Shown piece by piece: positions 45,983 through 54,828 of a stretch of 64,000 bases of DNA. A model generated the notes under the pieces. It did no database searches, was not told where the DNA came from, and worked only from the letters and a program-made list of their open reading frames with translations. Where the stretch lies: positions 1 to 64,000 of the forward strand of contig JAFAYV010000081.1 in assembly GCA_019240115.1 (NCBI GenBank), given 5' to 3'. Made by a program: the position numbers and the translations under genes. The stretch is from Solirubrobacterales bacterium (GTDB taxonomy: Bacteria; Actinomycetota; Thermoleophilia; Solirubrobacterales; Solirubrobacteraceae). Numbering within the stretch: position 1 is the stretch's first letter; each line of letters starts with the position of its first letter.

Positions 45983-46750
45983 TCAGGCGGGCTCGGTGCC
46001 GGCCGCGAGCAGGTTCTCGGCGCCGCCGGGTGCGACGGAGAGCGCGGTGGCCTCGCCTCGGGCCCTGGTCACGCGGAGGCCGCGCGGCGTCAGGTATCGC
46101 TGCGCGACGAGCAGCACGCCCTGCACGAGCAGCGACAGGATCGTCACCGTGATCGCGGCGCCGAGCACGCCCGCGAGCCCGTAGCTGGGCTGGTTGAAGA
46201 TGATGTTGCCCAGGCCGTTGCCGCCGACGACCGATGCGATCGTCGCCGACGCGATCACGAACACCGCGGCGGTACGCAGACCCGCGAAGATGAGCGGGAG
46301 CGCCAGGGGCAGCTCGACCCTGCTCGCGACGCCGAACGGACTCATCCCCATCCCGCGGGCCGAGTCGACCGTCTGCGGGTCGACGCCGTCCACCGCCACG
46401 TACACGTTGGTGAGGATCGGCGGGAACGCCAGCACGAACATCGCGATGAACGCCGGTAAGAAGCCGAACGAGATGAGCGCGAGCATGATCGCGAGCAGCC
46501 CCAGGCTCGGCACCGCGCGCAGGACGTTGGACAGGTTGATGGCGACGAACGAGCCCTTGTGGAGATGCCCGAGCACAAGTCCGAGCGGCACGCCGAACAG
46601 CATGGCGGCCCCGATCGCGGCCCCGCTGAGCACCATCTGCTGACCCGAGAGCGTCAGCAGCAGGTGAGGATTGTTGCCGATGAACTTGAACGCGCCGCTG
46701 AAGTCGTTGGCCGATGCCAGCAGCAGCGGGACCGAGAGCACCCCGGTCAT
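45983..46750 (-). CDS. Osmoprotectant ABC transporter permease (second)
   Basis: 255 residues with six helices. The motif that contacts the ATPase is ARGMGMSPFGVASRVELPLA. NLSNVLRAVPSLGLLAIMLA and NGLGNIIFNQPSYG match OpuCB/OpuCD-type subunits. The ATG at 46748-46750 overlaps the stop of the other permease (ATGA). Confidence 0.93.
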   Translation of the reverse strand: MTGVLSVPLLLASANDFSGAFKFIGNNPHLLLTLSGQQMVLSGAAIGAAMLFGVPLGLVLGHLHKGSFVAINLSNVLRAVPSLGLLAIMLALISFGFLPAFIAMFVLAFPPILTNVYVAVDGVDPQTVDSARGMGMSPFGVASRVELPLALPLIFAGLRTAAVFVIASATIASVVGGNGLGNIIFNQPSYGLAGVLGAAITVTILSLLVQGVLLVAQRYLTPRGLRVTRARGEATALSVAPGGAENLLAAGTEPA

Positions 46751-47478
46751 GCGCGCCGGCTCCGCAGCCACGGAGTGAGCAGCCACTGGCTGCCGACGAG
46801 CAGCGCGTCGACCGCCCAGGCCAGCAGCACCGCGAGCACGGCGGCGGCGATCAGCTCGGTCTTGAACGAGCTGTTCTGGATCGCCTGCAGGATCGGCACC
46901 CCGAGTCCCTCGTTGTCGACGTAGGCGGCGACCACGACGAGACCGATGACGGTCACCGTGGCGACCCGGATCCCGGCGACGATCGCCGGGATCGCCAACG
47001 GCAGCTCGACCCGCCGCAGTCGTTGGCCGCGGGTCAGCCCCATCCCTTCGGCGGCCTCGAGCACGTCGGCGGACACGCCGCGCAGCCCGGTGACGAAGTT
47101 GGCGAACATGACCAGGAGCGTGTAGGAGGTCAGCGCGATCTCGGCGGTCGTCCGCGTCAGGCCGGTCGCCGGCACGAGCAGCTCGAACAGCGCGATGCTC
47201 GGGATCGTGAACACCAGCGTGAACACGACGTTGAATCCCGCCCCGGCCCACGGCAGCCGATAGGCGACCAGCGACGCGGCCATCGCGATCACGAAGCCGA
47301 TCGCGACCGCGATCACGGTCAGCACGAGGTGCTGCCCGATCGCCGGCCCGAACGTGTCACTCCAGTGCTGGGAGAACCAGCTCCAGCAGAACAGGCCGTT
47401 GTTGCGGACGCAGCTGGAGGTCTGGCCGAAGTTGGGAAGAACCGCGCCCGGCACGGCCAGCATGGCCGGACCGGTCAA
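46747..47478 (-). CDS. Osmoprotectant ABC transporter permease (first)
   Basis: 243 residues with six helices and the coupling motif AAEGMGLTRGQRLRRVELPL. The N-terminal outer segment has two cysteines (SSCVRNNGLFC). The start is either TTG at 47476-47478, which overlaps the ATPase stop (TTGA), or ATG at 47461-47463 five codons later. The coupling favours TTG. It pairs with the other permease to form the channel. Confidence 0.9.
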   Translation of the reverse strand: MTGPAMLAVPGAVLPNFGQTSSCVRNNGLFCWSWFSQHWSDTFGPAIGQHLVLTVIAVAIGFVIAMAASLVAYRLPWAGAGFNVVFTLVFTIPSIALFELLVPATGLTRTTAEIALTSYTLLVMFANFVTGLRGVSADVLEAAEGMGLTRGQRLRRVELPLAIPAIVAGIRVATVTVIGLVVVAAYVDNEGLGVPILQAIQNSSFKTELIAAAVLAVLLAWAVDALLVGSQWLLTPWLRSRRA

Positions 47479-48689
47479 GCGCTGACCTCCGGGTCGCCGC
47501 GCTCGGGCACGGTCGGCGCCGGCGAGCCGTTGGGCCGCAGCGCCCCGCTCAGCTGCTCGACCGTGACCACGCCGGCCGCGCGGCCGGCCTCGTCGAGCAC
47601 GAGCAGCGGCCGGTTGCCGTCGGTCATGACCATCGCGAGCCCGTCGCGCAGCGTCCAGGTCTCCGGCGCGGTGACCCCGACCGGATCCAGGCGCGAGTCG
47701 GGCACCCGCGACTCAGCCTGGAGGCGATCGGCGCCGACGCGACCGAGGGGCTTGCCTTCGCCGTCGACGACGATCAGCTCATCGAGCGGCGAGGCCGCAA
47801 CGCGCTCGTACACGGGGCCCGCGTCGTCGCCGACCTGCGCGGCGGGCACCGGCGCCATCTCGAGATCGTGCAGCCGGCGCAGGGTCAGGCGCTTGAGCGC
47901 GCGGTCGATGCCGACGAAGCGCGCGACGAACTCGTCGGCGGGCCGGGTGAGGATCTCGGCGGGGGAGTCGAACTGGACGAGGTGGCCGCCCTCGCGCATG
48001 ATCGCGATCTTGTCGCCCATCTTGATCGCCTCGTCGATGTCGTGGGTGACGAACACGATCGTCTTGCGGATCTCGCGCTGCAGGCGCAGGAACTCGTCCT
48101 GGAGCCGATCGCGGGTGATCGGGTCGATCGCGCCGAACGGCTCGTCCATCAGCATCAGCGGCGGATCGGCGGCGAGCGCGCGCGCCACGCCGACGCGCTG
48201 CTGCTGGCCGCCGGAGAGCTGGCGCGGATAGCGCTTGGCCATCTCGGGCGGCAGCGAGACGACCTCGAGCAGCTCGGCGACGCGCGCCTGGATGCGCTTC
48301 TTGTCCCAGCCGAGCAGCTTGGGCACGGTCGCGATGTTGTCGGCGATCGTGAAGTGCGGGAACAGGCCGATCTGCTGGATGACGTAGCCGATCTCGCGCC
48401 GCAGCGTCGTCGGATCGCGCGAGATGACGCTGTCGCCGTCGAGACGGATGTCGCCGTCGCTGAGGTCGATCATCCGGTTGACGAGCCGCATCGCGGTCGT
48501 CTTGCCGCACCCCGACGGGCCGACGAGCACGCACACCTCGCCCGCGGGCACGGTGAACGACACGTTGTCCAACGCGGGCCCCGACGCCCCCGGATACCGC
48601 TTGCTGACGCCGTCGAACTCGAGCGTCGCCGCGGGCGTGCGCTCGTCGCGCCGCGCGGCTACGGCAGCGGTGCTGCGGTCTGCGCTCAT
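47475..48689 (-). CDS. Osmoprotectant ABC transporter ATPase with CBS domains
   Basis: 404 residues. Walker A GPSGCGKTT, signature QLSGGQQQRVGVARALA, Walker B LMLMDEPFGAIDP and VTHDIDEAIKMGD are intact. Residues of about 265-390 form a CBS pair, which in OpuA-type importers senses ionic strength or cyclic-di-AMP and gates uptake. The ATG at 48687-48689 has a GGGGGAGG ribosome site; the longer upstream frame lacks one. It is the first gene of the importer operon. Confidence 0.94.
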   Translation of the reverse strand: MSADRSTAAVAARRDERTPAATLEFDGVSKRYPGASGPALDNVSFTVPAGEVCVLVGPSGCGKTTAMRLVNRMIDLSDGDIRLDGDSVISRDPTTLRREIGYVIQQIGLFPHFTIADNIATVPKLLGWDKKRIQARVAELLEVVSLPPEMAKRYPRQLSGGQQQRVGVARALAADPPLMLMDEPFGAIDPITRDRLQDEFLRLQREIRKTIVFVTHDIDEAIKMGDKIAIMREGGHLVQFDSPAEILTRPADEFVARFVGIDRALKRLTLRRLHDLEMAPVPAAQVGDDAGPVYERVAASPLDELIVVDGEGKPLGRVGADRLQAESRVPDSRLDPVGVTAPETWTLRDGLAMVMTDGNRPLLVLDEAGRAAGVVTVEQLSGALRPNGSPAPTVPERGDPEVSA

Positions 48690-48931
48690 CTGCGACCTCC
48701 CCCTTTCAAGGAACGAAACAATACCGCTATGAGCAAGGATGCGCATCGAAACGCGGGTTTGCCCCGCATCGCGAACGCCCGCTGTGAGCAGGGAGAAACG
48801 GCGCGGGGGGACGCGAGTAAACGCAACCTTAACCCGGGCGCCGGCTCGAAGCCCGCGGCCCGGCCGCGAGGTGGCCGGGCACCGGTGGCGGGCCCGGTAC
48901 GCTCACGGCGGCGGGCACTAGCATCGACGGG

Positions 48932-50410
48932 GTGAGCGATGCGGTGTCAGACGACCAGCAGGTCGTCCCGAGCGCTCGCCAGCGAGTCGTCATCCTGCTC
49001 ATCTGCTCGATGAGCCTGCTGATCGTCGGCTTGGACAGCACGATCGTCAACGTCGCGCTGCCGGCGATCCACCGGTCCTTCCACGCATCCCTGTCTCAGC
49101 TGCAGTGGACGATCGACGCCTACACGCTGGTGCTGGCGAGCCTGCTGATGCTCTCGGGGTCGACCGCGGACCGGATCGGGCGCAAGCGCATGTTCCAGAC
49201 GGGCCTGGCGCTGTTCTCGCTCGGCTCGCTGCTGTGCGCGGTGGCACCGTCGCTCGGGCTGCTCGTCGCGGCGCGGGCGCTGCAGGCGGTCGGCGGCTCG
49301 ATGCTCAACCCGGTGGCGATGTCGATCGTCCGCAACGTGTTCGTCGACCCGCGCGAGCGCGCGCAGGCGATCGGCGTGTGGGGCGGGATGATCGGGATCA
49401 GCCTCGCCCTCGGCCCGGTGGTCGGCGGCGCCCTCGTGGACTCGGTCGGCTGGCCGGCGGTGTTCCTGGTCAACCTCCCGGTCGGGATCATCGCGATCGC
49501 GCTGACCGCCCGCTTCGTCCCGGAGTCGCGCGCGGAGCGCCCGCGGCGCATCGATCCGCTCGGGCAGGCGCTCGTCATCCTCACCCTCGCCACGCTGACC
49601 TACGCGATCATCGAGGGCCCGGAGACCGGGTGGCTGGCGGCGCGCACGCTGGTCCTGTTCGCGGTCGCGATCGTCGCCGGCGGCGCGCTCGTCGCCCACG
49701 AGCTGCGCCGCGCCGAGCCGCTGCTCGAGGTGCGCTTCTTCCGCAGCGCGCCGTTCTCGGGGGCGAGCGCGATCGCGGTGTGCGCGTTCTCCGCGCTCGG
49801 GGGCTTCCTGCTGCTGAACACCCTGTACCTGCAGGACGTGCGCGGCCTCTCGCCGCTGCTCGCGGGGGTCTGCACGCTGCCGCTGGCCGGGCTGACGCTC
49901 GTCTGTGCGCCGCTGTCGGGCCGCCTGGTCGCCAGCCGCGGCGCCCGTCTCTCGCTGCTCGCGGGCGGCCTCGCGCTGACCGTGGCGGTGGCCGTCCTGA
50001 CCCAGCTGACCACCACGACGTCCTTCGCGGTCCTGCTCGCGGTCTACGCGCTGTTCGGCCTCGGCTTCGGCTTCATCAATCCTCCGATCACGAACACGGC
50101 CGTCTCGGGCATGCCGCCCGCGCAGGCGGGAGTCGCCGCAGCGGTCGCCTCGACGAGCCGGCAGGTCGGCGCAACGCTGGGCGTCGCGGTGTTCGGAGCG
50201 CTCGCCGGTGGCGGGGTGACGAAGGGCATCGGCCCCTCGTTCGCCGCCGACACCCACACCTCGTGGTGGGCGATGACGGCGATCGGCGTCGTCATCGTGG
50301 CGATCGCGCTGCTGACGACGAGCGAGTGGGCGCGCGGGACCGCGCAACGGACCGCGCAGGGCCTGCGCGAGCCACCGGCGCCGGCGCGGCTCGAGCCTCA
50401 GCGCGCCTGA
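48932..50410 (+). CDS. MFS drug exporter, DHA2 (14-helix, EmrB/QacA) family
   Basis: 492 residues. Motifs include GLDSTIVNVALPAIHRSFHA (helix 1), ADRIGRKRMFQTGLALFSLG (motif A), GGSMLNPVAMSIVRNVF and the antiporter motif GPVVGGALVDSVGWPAVFLV. Fourteen helices are predicted. It exports amphipathic compounds in exchange for protons. The GTG start lies 7 nt after TAGCAT (48919-48924). Its stop overlaps the helicase start (TGATG), so the two are co-expressed. Confidence 0.94.
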   Translation: MSDAVSDDQQVVPSARQRVVILLICSMSLLIVGLDSTIVNVALPAIHRSFHASLSQLQWTIDAYTLVLASLLMLSGSTADRIGRKRMFQTGLALFSLGSLLCAVAPSLGLLVAARALQAVGGSMLNPVAMSIVRNVFVDPRERAQAIGVWGGMIGISLALGPVVGGALVDSVGWPAVFLVNLPVGIIAIALTARFVPESRAERPRRIDPLGQALVILTLATLTYAIIEGPETGWLAARTLVLFAVAIVAGGALVAHELRRAEPLLEVRFFRSAPFSGASAIAVCAFSALGGFLLLNTLYLQDVRGLSPLLAGVCTLPLAGLTLVCAPLSGRLVASRGARLSLLAGGLALTVAVAVLTQLTTTTSFAVLLAVYALFGLGFGFINPPITNTAVSGMPPAQAGVAAAVASTSRQVGATLGVAVFGALAGGGVTKGIGPSFAADTHTSWWAMTAIGVVIVAIALLTTSEWARGTAQRTAQGLREPPAPARLEPQRA

Positions 50411-52572
50411 TGGAGCTCGTCCGCAGCGCGCCGAACGTCGATCTGCGGATCGACCGCGACGGCCGCTGCGAGGTCGTGCTCGCCTTCCCCTACGACCGTG
50501 CCCTCGTCGATCTCGCGCGGTCGATCCCCAACCGGCGCTTTGATTGGGACGCGCGCGAGTGGACGGCCCCGGCGAGCGACTGGGCGGCGCTGACGGTGAT
50601 CGAGATCCTCGACGCCTATCCCGAGCTCGGAGCCTCGGCGGAGGTCGAGACGTGGCTGGCCGGGGTGCGGCGACGCTGGATCGGCACCGTCAGCACGGTC
50701 CGCCACGACGGCCGCGGCTGGTGGACCCTGAGCACCCTCGCCGGACCCGTCCCCTCCGAGCTCGCGCGCGAGGCGGTGCAGCTGCCCGACGGCCGGCTGC
50801 TCGTGGCGCTGTCGGCGCCGGCGGCGCGAGCGCTGCGGGCCGAGCCCTCGGCCCGGCTCGACGCCGGCGCCGATCGCTGTGTCGAGGAGGTCGCCGCTGG
50901 GCGCGAGCCCCCGCCGGCCCGGTTGACGTGGTTTCGCGGCGTCGAGGGCGAGCAGCTGCGCCTCGAGGTGCTGTGGGACCCCGCGATCGGCGTCGCCTTC
51001 GAGCAGCTGGCCGCCGCCGAGGGCACCCGCGCCGTCGGCCTCGATCCGTGGGCGGCCGAGCAGCTCGACGAGTTCATCGCGCGCCATCACGTGCAGGTCG
51101 CCGGCCGCGCCGCGGAGGCGCTCGAGCTCCTGCGCGACGAGCACCGCCGGGCCGCGGACATGGTCTCGCGCTCGCGCGCGACGGCGGCCGCGCCAGTCAA
51201 GGCGGCCGCCGGCGCGCTTGGGGGCGAGCTCGCCCCGTTCCAGTGGGCGGGCGTGCGCTACGCCCTGCGCGCGCGGCGGGCGTTCCTCGCCGACGAGCAG
51301 GGGCTGGGCAAGACCGTCGAGGCGCTCGCCGCGCTCGAGGCCGATGACGCCTATCCGGCGGTCGTTGTCTGCCCCGCGGCGCTCAAGCTCAACTGGGAGC
51401 GCGAGGCCCGCCGGTGGCTCCCCCATCGCTCGGTCGCGGTCGTCAACGGCCGCTGCGCGGTCCCGCCGCGCGGTGAGCTGACGATCCTCAACTACGAGAT
51501 CGTCGCCGCCCATCGCGCCACGCTGTCCCGGCCCCGGCCGCGGGCGATCGTCGTCGACGAGTCGCACTACTGCAAGAACCCCTCGGCCAAGCGCACCCAG
51601 GCGGTGCGCGCCCTGGCCGCGGCGGTCGACCCCGAGGGACTGCGGCTCGCGTTGACCGGCACCCCGGTGCTCAACCACGCCGACGAGCTCATCGCCCAGC
51701 TGCGGGTCATCGACCGCCTCGGGGAGTTCGGCTCGGGCGCGCGCTTCTCCAACCAGTTCCGCGGCCGGTGCAGCGAGGAGCGGCTGCACTGGCACCTGCG
51801 CCGGCACTGTTTCGTGCGCCGGCGCAAGGACGAGGTGCTCCCCCAACTGCCGGCCAAGCGCCAGGTGGCGGTGCCGATGGCGCTGGTCAACGAGGAGGAG
51901 TACCGGCTCGCCGAGCGCGACGTCGTCGCCTGGCTGCGCAGCCAGCCGCTCGACCTCTCGACGCTGCACGCGAAGATCGCCGCCGCCCTGCGCGCCGAGC
52001 GCCTCGCGCAGCTCGGCGCGCTGCAGCGGCTGGCGGGACGCGGCAAGCTCGCCGCCGCGACCGCGTGGATCGAGGACTTCCTCGCCTCGGGAGAGCCACT
52101 TGTCGTGTTCGCCCGCCACGTCGAGGTGCAGCAAGCGGTGCTCGACCGCTTTCCCGACGCGCTGCACCTCCTCGGCGCCGACGCGGCGGTGGCGCGTGAG
52201 CGCGCGATCGCGGCCTTCCAGCGGCCCGACGGTCCGTGCCTGATCGTGTGTGCGACCCGCGTGGCCGCTCAGGGGATCACGCTGACGCGGGCCTCGAACG
52301 TCGCCTTCCTAGAGCTCGAGTGGACGCCGGCGATGCACGACCAGGCCGAGGATCGCTGCCATCGAATCGGCCAGCGGGACGCGGTCACCGCGTGGTACCT
52401 GCTCGCCGCCGACACCATCGACGAGACGATGGTCCGGCTCATCCAGGCCAAGCGCACGACCGTCGCGGCGGTCACCGACGGTCGGCCTGCGGCCGACGCG
52501 GGCCTCCTGGAGGCGGTCGTCCGCGAGCTGCGCGACGGCGAGCCGGCGCGCCACCTGCGAGCGGTCGGCTGA
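50410..52572 (+). CDS. SNF2-family helicase, SMARCAL1-like
   Basis: 720 residues. The N-terminal 250 residues include a HARP-like beta part (RFDWDAREWTAPASDW). The helicase core has FLADEQGLGKTVEALAAL (motif I, near 298-313), IVVDESHYCKNPSAKRTQA (DESH box), LALTGTPVLNHADEL, and C-terminal motifs VVFARHVEVQ, ATRVAAQGITLTRASNVAFL and QAEDRCHRIGQ. The arrangement resembles annealing helicases such as SMARCAL1, which rewind DNA at stalled forks. Why it is coupled to an MFS exporter is unclear. Confidence 0.93.
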   Translation: MELVRSAPNVDLRIDRDGRCEVVLAFPYDRALVDLARSIPNRRFDWDAREWTAPASDWAALTVIEILDAYPELGASAEVETWLAGVRRRWIGTVSTVRHDGRGWWTLSTLAGPVPSELAREAVQLPDGRLLVALSAPAARALRAEPSARLDAGADRCVEEVAAGREPPPARLTWFRGVEGEQLRLEVLWDPAIGVAFEQLAAAEGTRAVGLDPWAAEQLDEFIARHHVQVAGRAAEALELLRDEHRRAADMVSRSRATAAAPVKAAAGALGGELAPFQWAGVRYALRARRAFLADEQGLGKTVEALAALEADDAYPAVVVCPAALKLNWEREARRWLPHRSVAVVNGRCAVPPRGELTILNYEIVAAHRATLSRPRPRAIVVDESHYCKNPSAKRTQAVRALAAAVDPEGLRLALTGTPVLNHADELIAQLRVIDRLGEFGSGARFSNQFRGRCSEERLHWHLRRHCFVRRRKDEVLPQLPAKRQVAVPMALVNEEEYRLAERDVVAWLRSQPLDLSTLHAKIAAALRAERLAQLGALQRLAGRGKLAAATAWIEDFLASGEPLVVFARHVEVQQAVLDRFPDALHLLGADAAVARERAIAAFQRPDGPCLIVCATRVAAQGITLTRASNVAFLELEWTPAMHDQAEDRCHRIGQRDAVTAWYLLAADTIDETMVRLIQAKRTTVAAVTDGRPAADAGLLEAVVRELRDGEPARHLRAVG

Positions 52573-52588
52573 GCGTTATCCTGCGGCG

Positions 52589-52816
52589 ATGTCACGCGGC
52601 GCGGGCGCGTCACCGGTCCGGACCCCGAACGTCCATCCCGCCTGCCGCAACGTGCCGCGGCGCAACGACGACGGCTTCGAGGAGCTCTGCCACCTCGTCA
52701 CCGCCGAGAATCCCGACACCGCGCTGTGCGGCAAGGACGTCACCGGCTACCCGTGGAACCCGCCGTGGCCGCGCTGCGAGGCGTGCCTGGCCGTCGCCCG
52801 CGGCGAGCAGAACTAG
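52589..52816 (+). CDS. Small zinc-ribbon-like protein
   Basis: 75 residues. HPACRN, ELCHLVTAENPDTALCG and WPRCEACLAVA carry five cysteines and two histidines spaced like a small zinc-binding domain, with conserved Trp/Pro (YPWNPPWPRC). TATCCT (52577-52582) lies 6 nt before the ATG. It follows the SNF2 gene by 16 bp. I do not recognise the family; a DNA- or protein-binding role is possible. Confidence 0.65.
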   Translation: MSRGAGASPVRTPNVHPACRNVPRRNDDGFEELCHLVTAENPDTALCGKDVTGYPWNPPWPRCEACLAVARGEQN

Positions 52817-52890
52817 TCGACCGCCCGCGACAGAGATCGACCGCCCGCGGCAGAGATCGACCGCCCGCGGCAGAGATCGACCGCGCGCGG
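52817..52890. repeat. Four tandem 20-bp repeats next to the ABC permease end
   Basis: tcgaccgcccgcggcagaga occurs at 52817, 52837, 52857 and (partial) 52877. The unit resembles the last codons of the neighbouring minus-strand permease (tcaaccgctcgcgg at 52904). It has no spacers and is not a CRISPR. Confidence 0.85.
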
Positions 52891-52903
52891 CGAGCCGAAC
52901 CGG

Positions 52904-53668
52904 TCAACCGCTCGCGGTCCGGCGGTAGCGCGCGACCGCGATCGGCGCGAACACCGCGAGGATGATGAGCGCCCACACCACGGCGCCCCACACGTAGTTG
53001 CCCGCCGGGGTGCCGACCCACAGGGCGCGCATCGCGTCGACCATGATCGTGAACGGGTTGACGTGGGCGAACCACTTCAGCGGCTCGGGCATCGTGTCGG
53101 GCGGCACGAACGCCGACGAGATGAAGGTCAGCGGGAAGATCGCGATGAACCCGACGGAGTTGGCCGACTCGGGGCTGGAGACGAGCAGCCCGACGAAGGC
53201 GAACACCCACGAGAAGGCGTAGCCGATCAGCAGCAGCAGCCCGAAGCCCGCGATCACGTGGAGCGCCGGCGTCCCGAACGAGAAGCCGATGATCAGCCCG
53301 GTGACGGTGAGGATGACGATCGACAGCGTGTTGGTGGCCACGTCGGCGAGCGTGCGCCCCGCGAGGACCGCCGGCCGGGCCATCGGCAGCGACCGGAAGC
53401 GGTCGATCAGCCCCTTGTGGACATCCTCGTTGAGCCCGAGCGCGGTCACGAACCCGCCGAAGGCGATGTTCTGGACGAGGATGCCGGGGACGATGAAATC
53501 CGCGTAGGGCACGCCGCCGGTCTGGATCGCGCCGCCGAACACGTAGCGGAACAGGAGCACGAACATGATCGGCTGCACGGTGAAGGCGAGCAGCAGGTCG
53601 GGGCGTCGCGGCAGGCGCACGAGGTTGCGCTCGGCGATGATCAGCGTGTCGGTGACCAGGCGCCTCAT
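52904..53668 (-). CDS. ABC-2 permease, daunorubicin-resistance (DrrB) type
   Basis: 254 residues with six helices: LAFTVQPIMFVLLFRYVFGG, then YADFIVPGILVQNIAFGGF, VHKGLIDRFRSLPMARPAVL (coupling helix) and FISSAFVPPDTMPEPLKWFA, all typical of DrrB. The ATG at 53666-53668 overlaps the ATPase stop by 4 bp (ATGA). With the ATPase it exports an unknown hydrophobic compound. Confidence 0.93.
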   Translation of the reverse strand: MRRLVTDTLIIAERNLVRLPRRPDLLLAFTVQPIMFVLLFRYVFGGAIQTGGVPYADFIVPGILVQNIAFGGFVTALGLNEDVHKGLIDRFRSLPMARPAVLAGRTLADVATNTLSIVILTVTGLIIGFSFGTPALHVIAGFGLLLLIGYAFSWVFAFVGLLVSSPESANSVGFIAIFPLTFISSAFVPPDTMPEPLKWFAHVNPFTIMVDAMRALWVGTPAGNYVWGAVVWALIILAVFAPIAVARYRRTASG

Positions 53669-54699
53669 GGGGCCTCGCCCGAGGCGTCGCCGTCGACCCC
53701 GCCGGAGGCGTCGCCGTCGACCCCGCCGGGGGCGTTGCCGTCGACCTCGGCGGCGTGGCCGGTGAGCGACAGGAACACATCGTCGAGGGTCGGCCGGCGG
53801 ACGTTGATGTCGGCGACCCCCACCCCGGCGTCGCTCAGGCGCCGGACCGCCTCGACGATCACCCCGTCGCGCGAGCGCACGGTGACCGCGACGGTCGCGT
53901 CCCGCACAGCCGGCGCGTCCTCGCTCATCGGCGCCAGCGCCCGCTCCGCCGCCGCGCCGTCGTCCGCGGTCTCCAGCGCGACCTCGACGCGCTCGCCGCC
54001 GACGCGATCCTTGAGCTCGTCCGAGGTTCCCTGCGCGATCACCGAGCCGTGGTCGATGACCGCGATCGCGTTGGCCAACCGATCGGCCTCGTCGAGGTAC
54101 TGGGTCGTCAGCAGCACGGTCGTGCCCTCGGCGACGAGGCTCTCGATCGTCTCCCACAGCCCGATCCGGCTGCGGGGATCGAGACCCGTGGTCGGCTCGT
54201 CGAGGAAGAGCACCGGCGGCTCGGCCACGAGCGCAGCGGCGAGATCCAGCCGGCGCCGCATCCCGCCCGAGTAGGTGCTCGCCGCCCGCCCGCCGGCCTC
54301 GACGAGGTCGAAGCGCGCAAGCAGCTCGCGTCCGCGCGCCTTGGCCGCCGCGCGCGACGTGCCGTACAGGCGGCCGACCATGGTCAGGTTCTCCAGGCCG
54401 GTGAGGTTCTCGTCGATCGCCGCGTACTGGCCGGCGAGGCCGATGCGGGAGCGCAGCCGCGCGGCGTCGCGCACGACGTCGAGCCCGACGACGCTGGCGG
54501 TGCCCGCGTCGGGCGTCAGCAGCGTGGTCAGGATCCGCACCAGCGTCGTCTTGCCCGCGCCGTTGGGTCCGAGCAGGGCGAGCACCGTCCCGCGCGTCAC
54601 CTCCAGATCGACCCCGGCGAGCGCCTGCACCTCGCCGAAGCGCTTGACCACGCCCGCAGCGGCGATCGCGACCTCATCGTCCTGACGGGGAAGCGGCAT
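53665..54699 (-). CDS. ABC transporter ATPase, daunorubicin-resistance (DrrA) type
   Basis: 344 residues. Walker A GPNGAGKTT, signature YSGGMRRRLDLAAALV, Walker B VLFLDEPTTGLDPRSR, and a C-terminal DrrA domain with GVADINVRRPTLDDVFLSLT. The last 25 residues are three repeats of VDGDASGG or close variants, coded by 24-bp tandem DNA repeats (53683-53745), probably a dispensable tail. TACCGT lies 7 nt before the ATG, so the mRNA is likely leaderless. Confidence 0.94.
   Translation of the reverse strand: MPLPRQDDEVAIAAAGVVKRFGEVQALAGVDLEVTRGTVLALLGPNGAGKTTLVRILTTLLTPDAGTASVVGLDVVRDAARLRSRIGLAGQYAAIDENLTGLENLTMVGRLYGTSRAAAKARGRELLARFDLVEAGGRAASTYSGGMRRRLDLAAALVAEPPVLFLDEPTTGLDPRSRIGLWETIESLVAEGTTVLLTTQYLDEADRLANAIAVIDHGSVIAQGTSDELKDRVGGERVEVALETADDGAAAERALAPMSEDAPAVRDATVAVTVRSRDGVIVEAVRRLSDAGVGVADINVRRPTLDDVFLSLTGHAAEVDGNAPGGVDGDASGGVDGDASGEAP
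53683..53745 (-). repeat. Tandem 24-bp repeats at the 3' end of the DrrA-type gene
   Basis: gaggcgtcgccgtcgacccc occurs at about 53683 and 53707, with a third variant (ggggcgttgccgtcgacctc) near 53731. The copies keep the frame. Confidence 0.8.
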
Positions 54700-54727
54700 C
54701 GGGCTGACGGTAGCGGCCGCCGCACGC

Positions 54728-54822
54728 CCGGTCGCGGACGCCGCCCACCGGGTCGCGCGGCCCCCGGTCGCGGACGCCGCCCACCGGGTCGCGCCGCGGC
54801 CCGCCGGTCGCGGACGCCGCCC
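54728..54822. repeat. Three tandem repeats (36-40 bp) between GMC and DrrA-type genes
   Basis: ccggtcgcggacgccgccc occurs at 54728, 54764 and 54804, twice followed by accgggtcgcg. The last copy reaches to within 10 bp of the GMC gene stop. Confidence 0.85.
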
Positions 54823-54828
54823 GGCCCG

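Noticed and set aside
52817-52890. Possible CRISPR array
   Set aside because: The 20-bp units are directly adjacent without spacers and there are no cas genes.
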